A stretch of 7,588 bases of DNA from an uncultured Eubacteriales bacterium (GCA_900548595.1 URLB01000099.1:1-7588); one strand, 5' to 3'; counted from the first letter of the stretch, positions 1 to 5,816 are shown. Numbers and translations: made by a program. The notes: generated by a model from the letters alone, not told the origin.

Positions 1-2
1 CG

Positions 3-590
3 CTGGCCCGTTCTCTCGGCCGGGAAGGTTATCGTTCGGTATTCATGTACGGCGGTATGCTTCCTTTCCTTTTCTCTGCATTTACAATGCAGTCTGTAGG
101 TAAGGCAGCTTTCCAGATGATTGAAGAAGTTAGACGTCAGTTTAAAGCATATCCCGGAATTATGGCAGGAACAGATAAGCCTGACTACAAGAGCTGCGTA
201 GCTATATCCACAAAAGCCGCTCTTAAAGAAATGCTTGTTCCCGGCGTTATGGCTGTAGCGGCGCCTATTATTGTCGGAGTTATTCTCGGAACAAGAGCGC
301 TCGGCGGACTTATTGCAGGTTCACTTGTTACAGGTGTTCTTATGGCTATATTCATGTCAAACTCAGGCGGCGCATGGGATAACGCCAAGAAATATATTGA
401 AGAAGGAAACCACGGCGGAAAGGGAAGCGAAGCCCATAAAGCAGCCGTTGTAGGCGATACTGTAGGCGATCCTTTCAAAGATACTTCGGGTCCTTCAATC
501 AATATTCTTATTAAGCTTATGACTGTTGTTTCACTTGTATTCGCACCTTTATTTGCGCTTATAAACAACGGAAACGGATTTTTAGTTTAA
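3..590 (+). CDS. hppA: Membrane-bound ion-translocating pyrophosphatase, C-terminal part
   Basis: This is the last 195 residues of an H+- or Na+-translocating inorganic pyrophosphatase. The enzyme is an integral membrane protein that couples PPi hydrolysis to ion export. Diagnostic stretches are EEVRRQF (about fragment residues 41-47), PDYKSCVAIST, FMSNSGGAWDNAKKYIE, GGKGSEAHKAA, and the third acidic active-site motif DTVGDPFKDTSGPS (about residues 152-165), whose Asp and Lys residues belong to the Mg-PPi site in this family. Hydrophobic stretches at about 18-36, 76-97, 99-118 and 169-187 fit the last membrane helices. The residues that set potassium dependence and ion choice lie upstream of the window, so H+ versus Na+ cannot be decided. 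The gene stops at TAA 588-590 and is followed by a terminator. The first 12 or so codons do not look like this family (see findings). The family call is very secure. Confidence 0.96.
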   Translation: MARSLGREGYRSVFMYGGMLPFLFSAFTMQSVGKAAFQMIEEVRRQFKAYPGIMAGTDKPDYKSCVAISTKAALKEMLVPGVMAVAAPIIVGVILGTRALGGLIAGSLVTGVLMAIFMSNSGGAWDNAKKYIEEGNHGGKGSEAHKAAVVGDTVGDPFKDTSGPSINILIKLMTVVSLVFAPLFALINNGNGFLV

Positions 591-601
591 TTTTATTAAT
601 T

Positions 602-628
602 AAAGGCAGCCGAAACGGCTGCCTTTTT
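602..628 (+). terminator. Rho-independent terminator of hppA
   Basis: The arms AAAGGCAGCCG (602-612) and CGGCTGCCTTT (616-626) form a perfect 11-bp stem closed by an AAA loop. Five T residues (624-628) follow the GC-rich core. It starts 12 bases after the hppA stop codon. The next gene's ribosome binding site begins immediately after the T run. Confidence 0.9.
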
Positions 629-634
629 AGGTGG
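629..634 (+). promoter_or_regulatory. Ribosome binding site deciding the DUF2461 start
   Basis: AGGTGG lies 5 bases before ATG 640. An in-frame GTG at 631 falls inside this site and has no Shine-Dalgarno sequence of its own (upstream is only the terminator T run), so ATG 640 is preferred. Confidence 0.75.
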
Positions 635-639
635 TTTGT

Positions 640-1305
640 ATGGAAAAATATTTTGACGGATTTCCGAAGGAGTATATTGATTTTCTTTGGGAACTTAGGA
701 TGAACAATAATACGGAGTGGTTTTCGGAAAACAGAGACAGATATAATAACCTGCTTAAAGCTCCGATGAAGCTTTTTGCCGCAGAGGCAGCCGATATGCT
801 GAATAGTATGGGTATGGGCGAGATATTCTTTCCGTCTATATCCAGAGCCAACAGGGACATAAGGTTTTCAAAGGATAAATCTCCCTATAAGGACAGAATG
901 TGGACTGTCTTTAACTATGGAGAGGGAAGATGGCAGGAAAAATGTTGCTTCTATTTTGAGATTTCACCCGAAGGTTGGTGCGCAGGCATGGGATTTTATG
1001 ACGCAAAGTCGGAATACATGGCGCGATACAGAAAAAAGCTGACTGCCGATACGGCAGGACTTGCGAGGCTTAACAAAAAAATGAAGGGGCAAAAGACTTT
1101 TCATCCGGACGTAAAGATGTATAAAAAGAAATTTGCGCCGGAAGGAACGCCCGAAGAACTTAAAGAATGGTATCAATATAGGAATTTAGCGTTTTCATCG
1201 GATTATAAAATAGATGAGAGTTTATTTGAACGCTCGTTGCTTGATGAAGTACGAAAAGGATTTGAATTTTTGAAGCCGTTTTTTATGTATTTTAAAGATA
1301 TTTAA
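640..1305 (+). CDS. DUF2461 family protein, function unknown
   Basis: The product is a 221-residue soluble protein, close to the usual length of the DUF2461 (TIGR02453) family. Family marks are NNNTEWF at residues 22-28, after which the chain continues into an Arg/Tyr-containing helix, and the strongly conserved block RANRDIRFSKDKSPYK at 69-84. A basic, aromatic C-terminal half follows (KEWYQYRNLAF, residues 175-185; FLKPFFMYF near the end). No signal peptide or membrane helix is visible. The biochemical role of the family is not known to me, and none is inferred. The gene sits directly after the hppA terminator and is convergent with mecA, sharing a bidirectional terminator with it. I see no promoter between the hppA terminator and this start, so it may depend on read-through or on a promoter inside the end of hppA. 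Confidence 0.93.
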   Translation: MEKYFDGFPKEYIDFLWELRMNNNTEWFSENRDRYNNLLKAPMKLFAAEAADMLNSMGMGEIFFPSISRANRDIRFSKDKSPYKDRMWTVFNYGEGRWQEKCCFYFEISPEGWCAGMGFYDAKSEYMARYRKKLTADTAGLARLNKKMKGQKTFHPDVKMYKKKFAPEGTPEELKEWYQYRNLAFSSDYKIDESLFERSLLDEVRKGFEFLKPFFMYFKDI

Positions 1306-1308
1306 ACC

Positions 1309-1342
1309 AAAAACCGCGGAAGATTATTTCTCCGCGGTTTTT
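1309..1342. terminator. Bidirectional terminator between the DUF2461 gene and mecA
   Basis: AAAAACCGCGGA (1309-1320) pairs perfectly with TCCGCGGTTTTT (1331-1342) around a 10-base loop. The A-tract and T-tract on either side give a U-run on both strands, so it can end both convergent genes (stops at 1305 on + and 1353 on -). Confidence 0.9.
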
Positions 1343-1352
1343 GACATAATAA

Positions 1353-1991
1353 TTACATGAAGTTTTCGGCGAGTATTTCAACGGCATTTTCCGAAATGAT
1401 TGTTTCACCGTGTTCCATCAAATGGTATTTTACAAGAATATTTGAATTCTCTCTTTCGCCGTATTCACTGAGGATGAATGAGAGGCTTTCATTATCACTG
1501 CTGTCTGTCTGTAGTACAAGATAATATTTACCGTTATTTTTATAAAGAGAACTTCCGACAAATTTCAGAGTAGATAATCTAAGGCATACGTCTATGGCAT
1601 TATCAAGATTTTCAAAAGAATATATGGTCGTATCGGAATTATCCGAGCCTTCCGAATTATGTACTGTAATGGAGTTTCTCTTGTATCGATGAAGATCTTT
1701 AGATATAATGGGGGCAGACGATGAATCCTTGGACTGCATGTCTTCGGTATTAAGCTTTGTAACGATTATCATAATGCTGTCAAGCGCTACAGGTAAAGCC
1801 TCTACCATTAAAGGCGCGTCATCGATATCAAAGCCGCATTCGTCAAGAGCTTTGGAAAGTATATCCTGAAACAACTCCTTGGTCTTATCATTAGAGACTG
1901 CAAGATCTTCCAGTTTGATGTTTTTATCGGTCAAATCATCTTGGGTGAGTATAAACTTTACTTGGGTATCGCTGATCTTTTCTATCTTCAT
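1353..1991 (-). CDS. mecA: Adaptor protein MecA
   Basis: The product is a 212-residue MecA-family adaptor, a little shorter than the Bacillus subtilis protein. In Firmicutes, MecA binds substrates with its N-terminal domain and hands them to the ClpC chaperone through its C-terminal domain, helping ClpCP assembly and regulated proteolysis. Here the N-terminal domain covers about residues 1-80 (MKIEKISDTQVKFIL at the start, ELFQDIL, ALDSIMIIVTK). A Ser/Asp-rich linker spans about 82-120, and the C-terminal domain about 121-212 (IYSFENLDNAIDVC, SLYKNNGKYYLVL, EYGE, and a terminal segment ending ENAVEILAENFM). The reading frame stays open 28 codons further upstream to 2075, but that extension is unlike MecA; ATG 1991 has GGGGAGGG 7 bases ahead and gives the normal family N-terminus. 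It is a single-gene unit, divergent from the 535-residue membrane protein. Its substrates in this organism cannot be told from sequence. Confidence 0.93.
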   Translation of the reverse strand: MKIEKISDTQVKFILTQDDLTDKNIKLEDLAVSNDKTKELFQDILSKALDECGFDIDDAPLMVEALPVALDSIMIIVTKLNTEDMQSKDSSSAPIISKDLHRYKRNSITVHNSEGSDNSDTTIYSFENLDNAIDVCLRLSTLKFVGSSLYKNNGKYYLVLQTDSSDNESLSFILSEYGERENSNILVKYHLMEHGETIISENAVEILAENFM

Positions 1992-1997
1992 AGATTT

Positions 1998-2005
1998 CCC
2001 TCCCC
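1998..2005 (-). promoter_or_regulatory. Ribosome binding site deciding the mecA start
   Basis: On the minus strand this reads GGGGAGGG, with the GGAGG core 7 bases before ATG 1991. It supports the 212-residue form over the longer open frame starting at 2075. Confidence 0.8.
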
Positions 2006-2069
2006 GTAACTGAATTTTGTAACTGTCGATATACAAACGCATATTCCGCTGGTGAGACTTTATATACAT

Positions 2070-2098
2070 TTGCAAACGGAAAGTACCTATAGTATAAG
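2070..2098 (+). promoter_or_regulatory. Candidate sigma-A-type promoter for the 535-residue membrane protein gene
   Basis: TTGCAA (2070-2075; 4 of 6 matches to TTGACA), a 17-base spacer, and TATAAG (2093-2098; 5 of 6 matches to TATAAT). Transcription would start near 2105, giving a leader of about 95 bases that runs through the mecA promoter. This is a prediction from hexamer matching only. Confidence 0.5.
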
Positions 2099-2112
2099 TA
2101 ATAAATATCTAT

Positions 2113-2169
2113 ATGTAAATAGGATATTACTGTAAAGCTTTGAAATTGTCAATAAATTATTATTTACAT
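2113..2169. repeat. Inverted repeat bracketing the mecA promoter
   Basis: ATGTAAATA (2113-2121) and TATTTACAT (2161-2169) are perfect 9-base reverse complements 39 bases apart. They flank the mecA -35/-10 block (2124-2152). They could be paired binding sites or a weak long-loop hairpin. The region is AT-rich, so chance is a real alternative. Confidence 0.4.
2124..2152 (-). promoter_or_regulatory. Candidate sigma-A-type promoter for mecA
   Basis: Read on the minus strand: a perfect TTGACA -35 (2152-2147), a 17-base spacer, and TAATAT (2129-2124; 4 of 6 matches). The start point would be near 2117, leaving a leader of about 125 bases before ATG 1991. It is the best promoter match in the divergent region for this strand. 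Confidence 0.6.
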
Positions 2170-2187
2170 TGACATCACGTTTTTATT

Positions 2188-2194
2188 AAGGAGG
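2188..2194 (+). promoter_or_regulatory. Ribosome binding site of the 535-residue membrane protein gene
   Basis: A full AAGGAGG lies 6 bases before ATG 2201, which fixes the start. Confidence 0.85.
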
Positions 2195-2200
2195 AATTGA

Positions 2201-3808
2201 ATGAAAAAATATTTTTCTTTTTTCGCAACAATCATTGTTTGGGCGATAGGATATTATGCCTATCTTCCGCCGATAAACATAAAGGCGGAGGAGTTTTGGG
2301 GCTTTCTTGTTTTTATGGTTGTAACGGGTCTTGCTATAAACGCATATAAGATTATAAGCCAGATAGACCTGCGTAATTTACGGGGAAGTATTTCACAAGG
2401 CACAAAAGGAGTAAAGATACTGGCGAAAGCAGCGTTGGTATTTGCGGCTGTTTATCTTATAGGAAATGCGATTTCTATGCCAATATTCAGAGCAGGGGAC
2501 TACAGCAGCCTTATGAAAGTGAATACGGGAAATTTTGAAGAAGATGTTGAAGAGGCCGACTTTAATAAGATACCGATACTTGACAGCAATTCGGCTTCGC
2601 TTATAGCTGAAAGAAAAATGGGAACGATGACGGATATGGTTTCCCAGTTTGAGGTAAGCGGGTATTCTTCACAAATCAACTATAACGGCAGACCGTATAG
2701 GGTAATACCGCTGAAATATGCCAGTACAATAAAGTGGGTAACAAACAGAGGCGGAGGAATACCTGCGTATATACTTATAGACATGTCTACCCAGAATGCG
2801 GAACTTGTAAAGCTGAATGACGGAATAAAAATTTCTCCTTCGGAGTATTTCGGCAGAGACTTGATGAGATATATACGTTTCAGATACCCTACGGCTATGT
2901 TTAGGGGAACATATTTTGAAATAGACGATAACGGAACGCCGTATTGGATTTGCCCTGTTATGGACCATACAATAGGTCTTTTCGGAGGTACTGACATAAA
3001 AGGCGCGGTTGTGCTTAACGCCGTTACGGGAGAGCATGTTTATTATGAGGTTAAGGATATTCCTCAGTGGATAGACAGAGTGTATGACGCTAATCTTCTT
3101 ATGCAGCAGTATGACTATTACGGAACTCTGTCAAACGGATTTATAAACAGCCTTTTTGCCCAGAAGAACTGTCTCAGAACGACCGAAGGATATAACTATA
3201 TAGCGTTGCATGACGACGTATGGGTATATACGGGCGTTACTTCCGTCAGCGGAGACCAGTCGAACGTCGGATTTGTTTTGATGAATCAGCGCACAAAGGA
3301 AACAAATTATTATGAGATTGCGGGAGCGGAGGAGTTTTCGGCTATGTCATCGGCAGAAGGACAGGTACAGCATCTCGGATATACGGCTACATTCCCACTG
3401 CTGTTAAACGTAGGAGGAGAACCGACATATTTTATTGCGCTTAAAGACGGAGCAGGTCTTGTGAAAAAGTATGCCATGGTAAATATACAGAAGTATCAAA
3501 TAGTAGCAATAGGAGATACTGTTAACGAATGTGTAAAATCCTATGAAAACCTTATGAAAGACAGCGGAGTTAATATAACCGAAAGCGGTGAAAAATTATC
3601 GGTGGAAGGTAAAATAACCCTCCTTAAAGATATTGTTGTCGACGGAAACACATATATTTATATTATGCTTGAGGGCGACGACGGATTATATTCTGTTAAA
3701 GCCGGAGATCATGTTGATATATTGAGAAAGAATGTAGGAGATAATATAAAGATTGAATACGTTCGGGAAGAATCCGAAAATGAATACGTTGTTACGGATA
3801 TTCGGTAA
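2201..3808 (+). CDS. Uncharacterised membrane-anchored protein with large predicted extracytoplasmic region
   Basis: I do not recognise this 535-residue protein and assign no function. Three hydrophobic helices are visible at about residues 5-24, 32-52 and 75-94. The loop at 53-74 is Arg/Lys-rich, so by the positive-inside rule it is cytoplasmic, and residues 95-535 should lie outside the membrane. An acidic stretch (111-120, FEEDVEEAD) follows the last helix. The body appears to hold about four related beta-rich units, at roughly 162-208, 244-290, 330-380 and 404-450. Each goes from an aromatic strand such as NGTPYWI through a Gly-rich turn to a hydrophobic strand with a polar Thr/Asn turn (LIDMSTQ, VLNAVTGE, LMNQRTKE, MVNIQKYQ), a pattern reminiscent of PepSY-like folds. 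Residues 463-535 look like a separate small beta-barrel, possibly OB-like. It has a strong ribosome binding site, its own candidate promoter and a strong terminator, so it is probably monocistronic. That the gene is real is very likely; the domain reading is inference. Confidence 0.9.
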   Translation: MKKYFSFFATIIVWAIGYYAYLPPINIKAEEFWGFLVFMVVTGLAINAYKIISQIDLRNLRGSISQGTKGVKILAKAALVFAAVYLIGNAISMPIFRAGDYSSLMKVNTGNFEEDVEEADFNKIPILDSNSASLIAERKMGTMTDMVSQFEVSGYSSQINYNGRPYRVIPLKYASTIKWVTNRGGGIPAYILIDMSTQNAELVKLNDGIKISPSEYFGRDLMRYIRFRYPTAMFRGTYFEIDDNGTPYWICPVMDHTIGLFGGTDIKGAVVLNAVTGEHVYYEVKDIPQWIDRVYDANLLMQQYDYYGTLSNGFINSLFAQKNCLRTTEGYNYIALHDDVWVYTGVTSVSGDQSNVGFVLMNQRTKETNYYEIAGAEEFSAMSSAEGQVQHLGYTATFPLLLNVGGEPTYFIALKDGAGLVKKYAMVNIQKYQIVAIGDTVNECVKSYENLMKDSGVNITESGEKLSVEGKITLLKDIVVDGNTYIYIMLEGDDGLYSVKAGDHVDILRKNVGDNIKIEYVREESENEYVVTDIR

Positions 3809-3811
3809 TTA

Positions 3812-3853
3812 AAAATACCCTGTATCGTTTTATATAACGATACAGGGTATTTT
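3812..3853. terminator. Bidirectional terminator between the membrane protein and cupin genes
   Basis: AAAATACCCTGTATCGTT (3812-3829) and AACGATACAGGGTATTTT (3836-3853) form a perfect 18-bp stem with a 6-base loop. A-rich and T-rich ends give a U-run in both directions. It begins 3 bases after the stop at 3808 and ends 2 bases before the cupin stop at 3856. Confidence 0.92.
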
Positions 3854-3855
3854 GA

Positions 3856-4188
3856 TTAGAAAATTACGGACAACAGCATTTTAAAACGCTCCTGTCCGTA
3901 TACGGCATGGGGAATTCCGGCAGGCATTATTATACTTTCACCGACATTAAGAATATACGGCTTACCGTCTATAGTTATTTTTCCGATGCCGTCCAGTACG
4001 GTTACCATTGCGTCTCCGCCGGACTCGTGCGTGCTTATTTCTTCATCTTTTTCAAAAGCGAAGAGCGTAAGGCTGACATGCTCGTTCTGCGCCAGCGTTT
4101 TACTGGCAACCTGACCGTCCTGATACGCTATCTCATCTTTCAGACATAAAATTTCGGACTTTTTTATGTTTTTCATTTTGCCTTCCAT
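3856..4188 (-). CDS. Small single-domain cupin protein
   Basis: This is a 110-residue protein made of one cupin beta-barrel. Motif 1 is at about residues 50-69 (EISTHESGGDAMVTVLDGIG), and motif 2 at 83-95 (GESIIMPAGIPHA) with the PxGxxH signature. The metal site is degenerate: canonical HxH is H54-E-S56, and the usual motif-1 Glu position is occupied by A60 next to D59. H94 of motif 2 is kept. It may therefore bind metal differently, bind a ligand without metal, or be a binding or regulatory cupin. ATG 4188 has AAGGAGG 7 bases ahead. The gene lies 70 bases downstream of the decarboxylase on the same strand with no strong hairpin between, so co-transcription is possible, but a promoter-like sequence in the gap could also drive it alone. 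Substrate and function are unknown. Confidence 0.9.
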   Translation of the reverse strand: MEGKMKNIKKSEILCLKDEIAYQDGQVASKTLAQNEHVSLTLFAFEKDEEISTHESGGDAMVTVLDGIGKITIDGKPYILNVGESIIMPAGIPHAVYGQERFKMLLSVIF

Positions 4189-4225
4189 ATATATTCCTCC
4201 TTTTTAAATAAAGTATAACCTAAAC

Positions 4226-4255
4226 TGTATAAAAAGTATGTTGTAAATACAACAA
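4226..4255 (-). promoter_or_regulatory. Candidate promoter for the cupin gene
   Basis: On the minus strand, TTGTTG (4255-4250; 4 of 6 matches) is followed by an 18-base spacer and TATACA (4231-4226; 4 of 6 matches). A second -10-like TATACT lies about 10 bases further on without a good -35. This is a weak to moderate match in AT-rich DNA. Confidence 0.35.
4240..4253. repeat. Palindrome GTTGTA-AA-TACAAC upstream of the cupin gene
   Basis: Perfect 6-base half-sites around a 2-base centre. The loop is too short and the tail wrong for a terminator, so if it acts, a dimeric repressor operator is more likely. It overlaps the -35 and spacer of the candidate cupin promoter. No known regulator was identified from the motif. 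Confidence 0.45.
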
Positions 4256-4258
4256 GCC

Positions 4259-5692
4259 TTAGATTATTTTTATTGTTTCCATACTCTTATCCGAAAAACC
4301 GTGAATATGACGTCCATCCTTTATCGCTTCCGATATGAATTCATAGATTTCTTCGGTTATGAATTCACCAGGGTATATTACGGGTATTCCCGGAGGATAC
4401 GGAGCTATCATTTCCGCGCTTACTTTTCCAACTGAATCTTTAAAGTTAGTACGAGTAGATTTTGCAAAAAATGCCTTTCTTGGCGTCATAGCCATTGGCG
4501 GCATGGGAGGAAGTGAGAACTCCTTAATTTTTCCCGAATTTACTGTAGCGGCTATTTCCTTTACTGCGTTTATTAAACGGTCTGCGTCTTCATAAGAATC
4601 CGAACTGCCTATTATAGAGACTACGTTATAATTGTCAGCCATTTCACAGCATATATTGTACTTTTCAAAAAGAATTTCCGACAGATAAAAACCGCTTATT
4701 CCTTTGACTGAAAATACAATTCTGGTCTTATCGAATGAAAAAACTTCGTTTCCGTCAACATTTTCGGGACAGCTTACGCCATCAATTGACGATAGAGCGG
4801 AACGGATGTATGAGGCGATATCGAGCATACGGCATACCGCCGTTCTTCCGTTCAGCGCAGCATTTTGTCTTGCCGCGTCCAAAGAAGCCATAAGTATATA
4901 GGACGGACTTGTGGACTGTACTATTTTTAAAGCGGCGTCAACCTTTGAAATATCGACAAGAGAACCTTTTATATGAAGCATGGAACTCTGCGTCATGGAG
5001 TTAAGGGTCTTATGTGTGCTTTGCGAAACCATGTCCGCTCCGCAGGAAAGAGCTGTTTTCGGCAGTTTATCGGAAAAAGCAAAGTGGGAGCCGTGCGCCT
5101 CGTCAACCAGAAGCAAAACTCCGTGGGAGTGGCAGATATCGGCTATTTTTTGTAAGTCGCTTCCGATTCCGTAGTATGTGGGGCTTGTAAGTATGAATGC
5201 CTTTATATCGGGGTGATTTTTAAAAGCTAGTTCGACTTTTTCGGGAGATATACTGCCAAATGTGGAGAAAACACCGCTTATTTCGGGTTCTATGTAAACG
5301 GGAGAGGCTCCGCTTATTATCAGACCCATGAGAACGGATTTATGACAGTTTCTGGCTACAAGTATTTTTTCGCCTTCGCATACGGATGATATTATCATCG
5401 CTTCATTGGCGCATGTTGTACCGTTTACAAGGAAAAAAGTACGGTCAGAACCGAAAAGCTCGGAAGCGAGAATTTCGGCTTCTTTTATTGCGCCGTCGGC
5501 TTCGTGCAAATCGTCTGTAAGAGGCGTTTCCGTCAAATCATACTTCAGAACGGTTTTGCCGAAAACTTCCGTAAAAGACGAGGAGGCTCCTTTACCTCTG
5601 TGATGAGACGGTATACAGAAGTAGGCGGGAGATATTTTATCAAAATTTTTCAATGCGTCTACCAGAGGGGTTTTTGTTTGGTCGGTACCCAT
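4259..5692 (-). CDS. YaaO/SpeA-type Orn/Lys/Arg decarboxylase (PLP-dependent, fold type I)
   Basis: The product is a 477-residue cytosolic PLP enzyme of the short Orn/Lys/Arg decarboxylase group, resembling Bacillus subtilis YaaO and SpeA in length and motifs. Such enzymes turn lysine, arginine or ornithine into cadaverine, agmatine or putrescine; the substrate cannot be fixed here. Visible landmarks are LTDDLHEADGAIKEAE (58-73), FFLVNGTTCANEAM (86-99), RNCHKS with the likely PLP-stacking H117, PTYYGIG (171-177), DEAHGSHF with D197 for the pyridine nitrogen and H200, and the Schiff-base lysine K228 in STHKTLNSMTQ. The C-terminal domain carries IAPYPPGIPVIYPGE (429-443). The N-terminal motif reads IPSHHRGKG where relatives usually have PGHxxG. 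A GTG at 5701 extends the frame by three codons, but the AGGAAG site sits 8 bases before ATG 5692 and directly against the GTG, so ATG is preferred. It may be co-transcribed with the cupin. Confidence 0.93.
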   Translation of the reverse strand: MGTDQTKTPLVDALKNFDKISPAYFCIPSHHRGKGASSSFTEVFGKTVLKYDLTETPLTDDLHEADGAIKEAEILASELFGSDRTFFLVNGTTCANEAMIISSVCEGEKILVARNCHKSVLMGLIISGASPVYIEPEISGVFSTFGSISPEKVELAFKNHPDIKAFILTSPTYYGIGSDLQKIADICHSHGVLLLVDEAHGSHFAFSDKLPKTALSCGADMVSQSTHKTLNSMTQSSMLHIKGSLVDISKVDAALKIVQSTSPSYILMASLDAARQNAALNGRTAVCRMLDIASYIRSALSSIDGVSCPENVDGNEVFSFDKTRIVFSVKGISGFYLSEILFEKYNICCEMADNYNVVSIIGSSDSYEDADRLINAVKEIAATVNSGKIKEFSLPPMPPMAMTPRKAFFAKSTRTNFKDSVGKVSAEMIAPYPPGIPVIYPGEFITEEIYEFISEAIKDGRHIHGFSDKSMETIKII

Positions 5693-5700
5693 AAATTTCA

Positions 5701-5706
5701 CTTCCT
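5701..5706 (-). promoter_or_regulatory. Ribosome binding site deciding the decarboxylase start
   Basis: On the minus strand AGGAAG lies 8 bases before ATG 5692. It abuts and overlaps the alternative GTG at 5701, which therefore has no usable site. Confidence 0.7.
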
Positions 5707-5772
5707 AAAACTAAATTATTACTCAGTCTATCATATAAATGAGATAAATTAAATGATTTTTTAATTTGTTTA

Positions 5773-5781
5773 TGTTATAAT
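5773..5781 (+). promoter_or_regulatory. Candidate extended -10 promoter for ftsK
   Basis: TGTTATAAT combines a perfect TATAAT (5776-5781) with the TGn extension. No convincing -35 hexamer is present at 16-18 bases upstream, which is acceptable for an extended -10 promoter. Transcription would start near 5788, about 45 bases before the ftsK ATG. Confidence 0.5.
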
Positions 5782-5802
5782 GCTATGATAGGTTAATTAT
5801 GT

Positions 5803-5816
5803 AATCCAACTGGATT
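5803..5816. repeat. Short palindrome AATCCA-AC-TGGATT in the ftsK leader
   Basis: Perfect 6-base half-sites around AC, followed by three more T residues, located between the candidate ftsK start point and the ribosome binding site (GAGGTGA, 5822-5828). It could be an operator; as an RNA hairpin it would be weak (at most 5 bp with a 4-base loop). Confidence 0.3.

Noticed and set aside
631..639. GTG start at 631 for the DUF2461 gene
   Set aside because: It overlaps the AGGTGG ribosome binding site and has only the terminator T run upstream; ATG 640 is properly spaced.
1992..2075. 28-codon in-frame upstream extension of mecA
   Set aside because: The extension has no resemblance to MecA N-termini, contains the mecA ribosome binding site within it, and the family start MKIEKI coincides with ATG 1991 placed correctly after GGGGAGGG.
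2169..2174. Perfect TTGACA on the plus strand as a -35 for the 535-residue protein gene
   Set aside because: A -10 at normal spacing would fall on the ribosome binding site at 2188-2197, which has no TATAAT-like sequence.
2669..3037. Two long minus-strand open frames (105 and 122 codons) inside the 535-residue protein gene
   Set aside because: Both lie wholly antisense to a better supported gene, lack a convincing ribosome binding site, and overlap each other in different frames.
4240..4253. Terminator between the decarboxylase and the cupin
   Set aside because: The palindrome has a 6-bp AT-rich stem, a 2-base centre and no T run in the decarboxylase direction, so it is not a plausible terminator.
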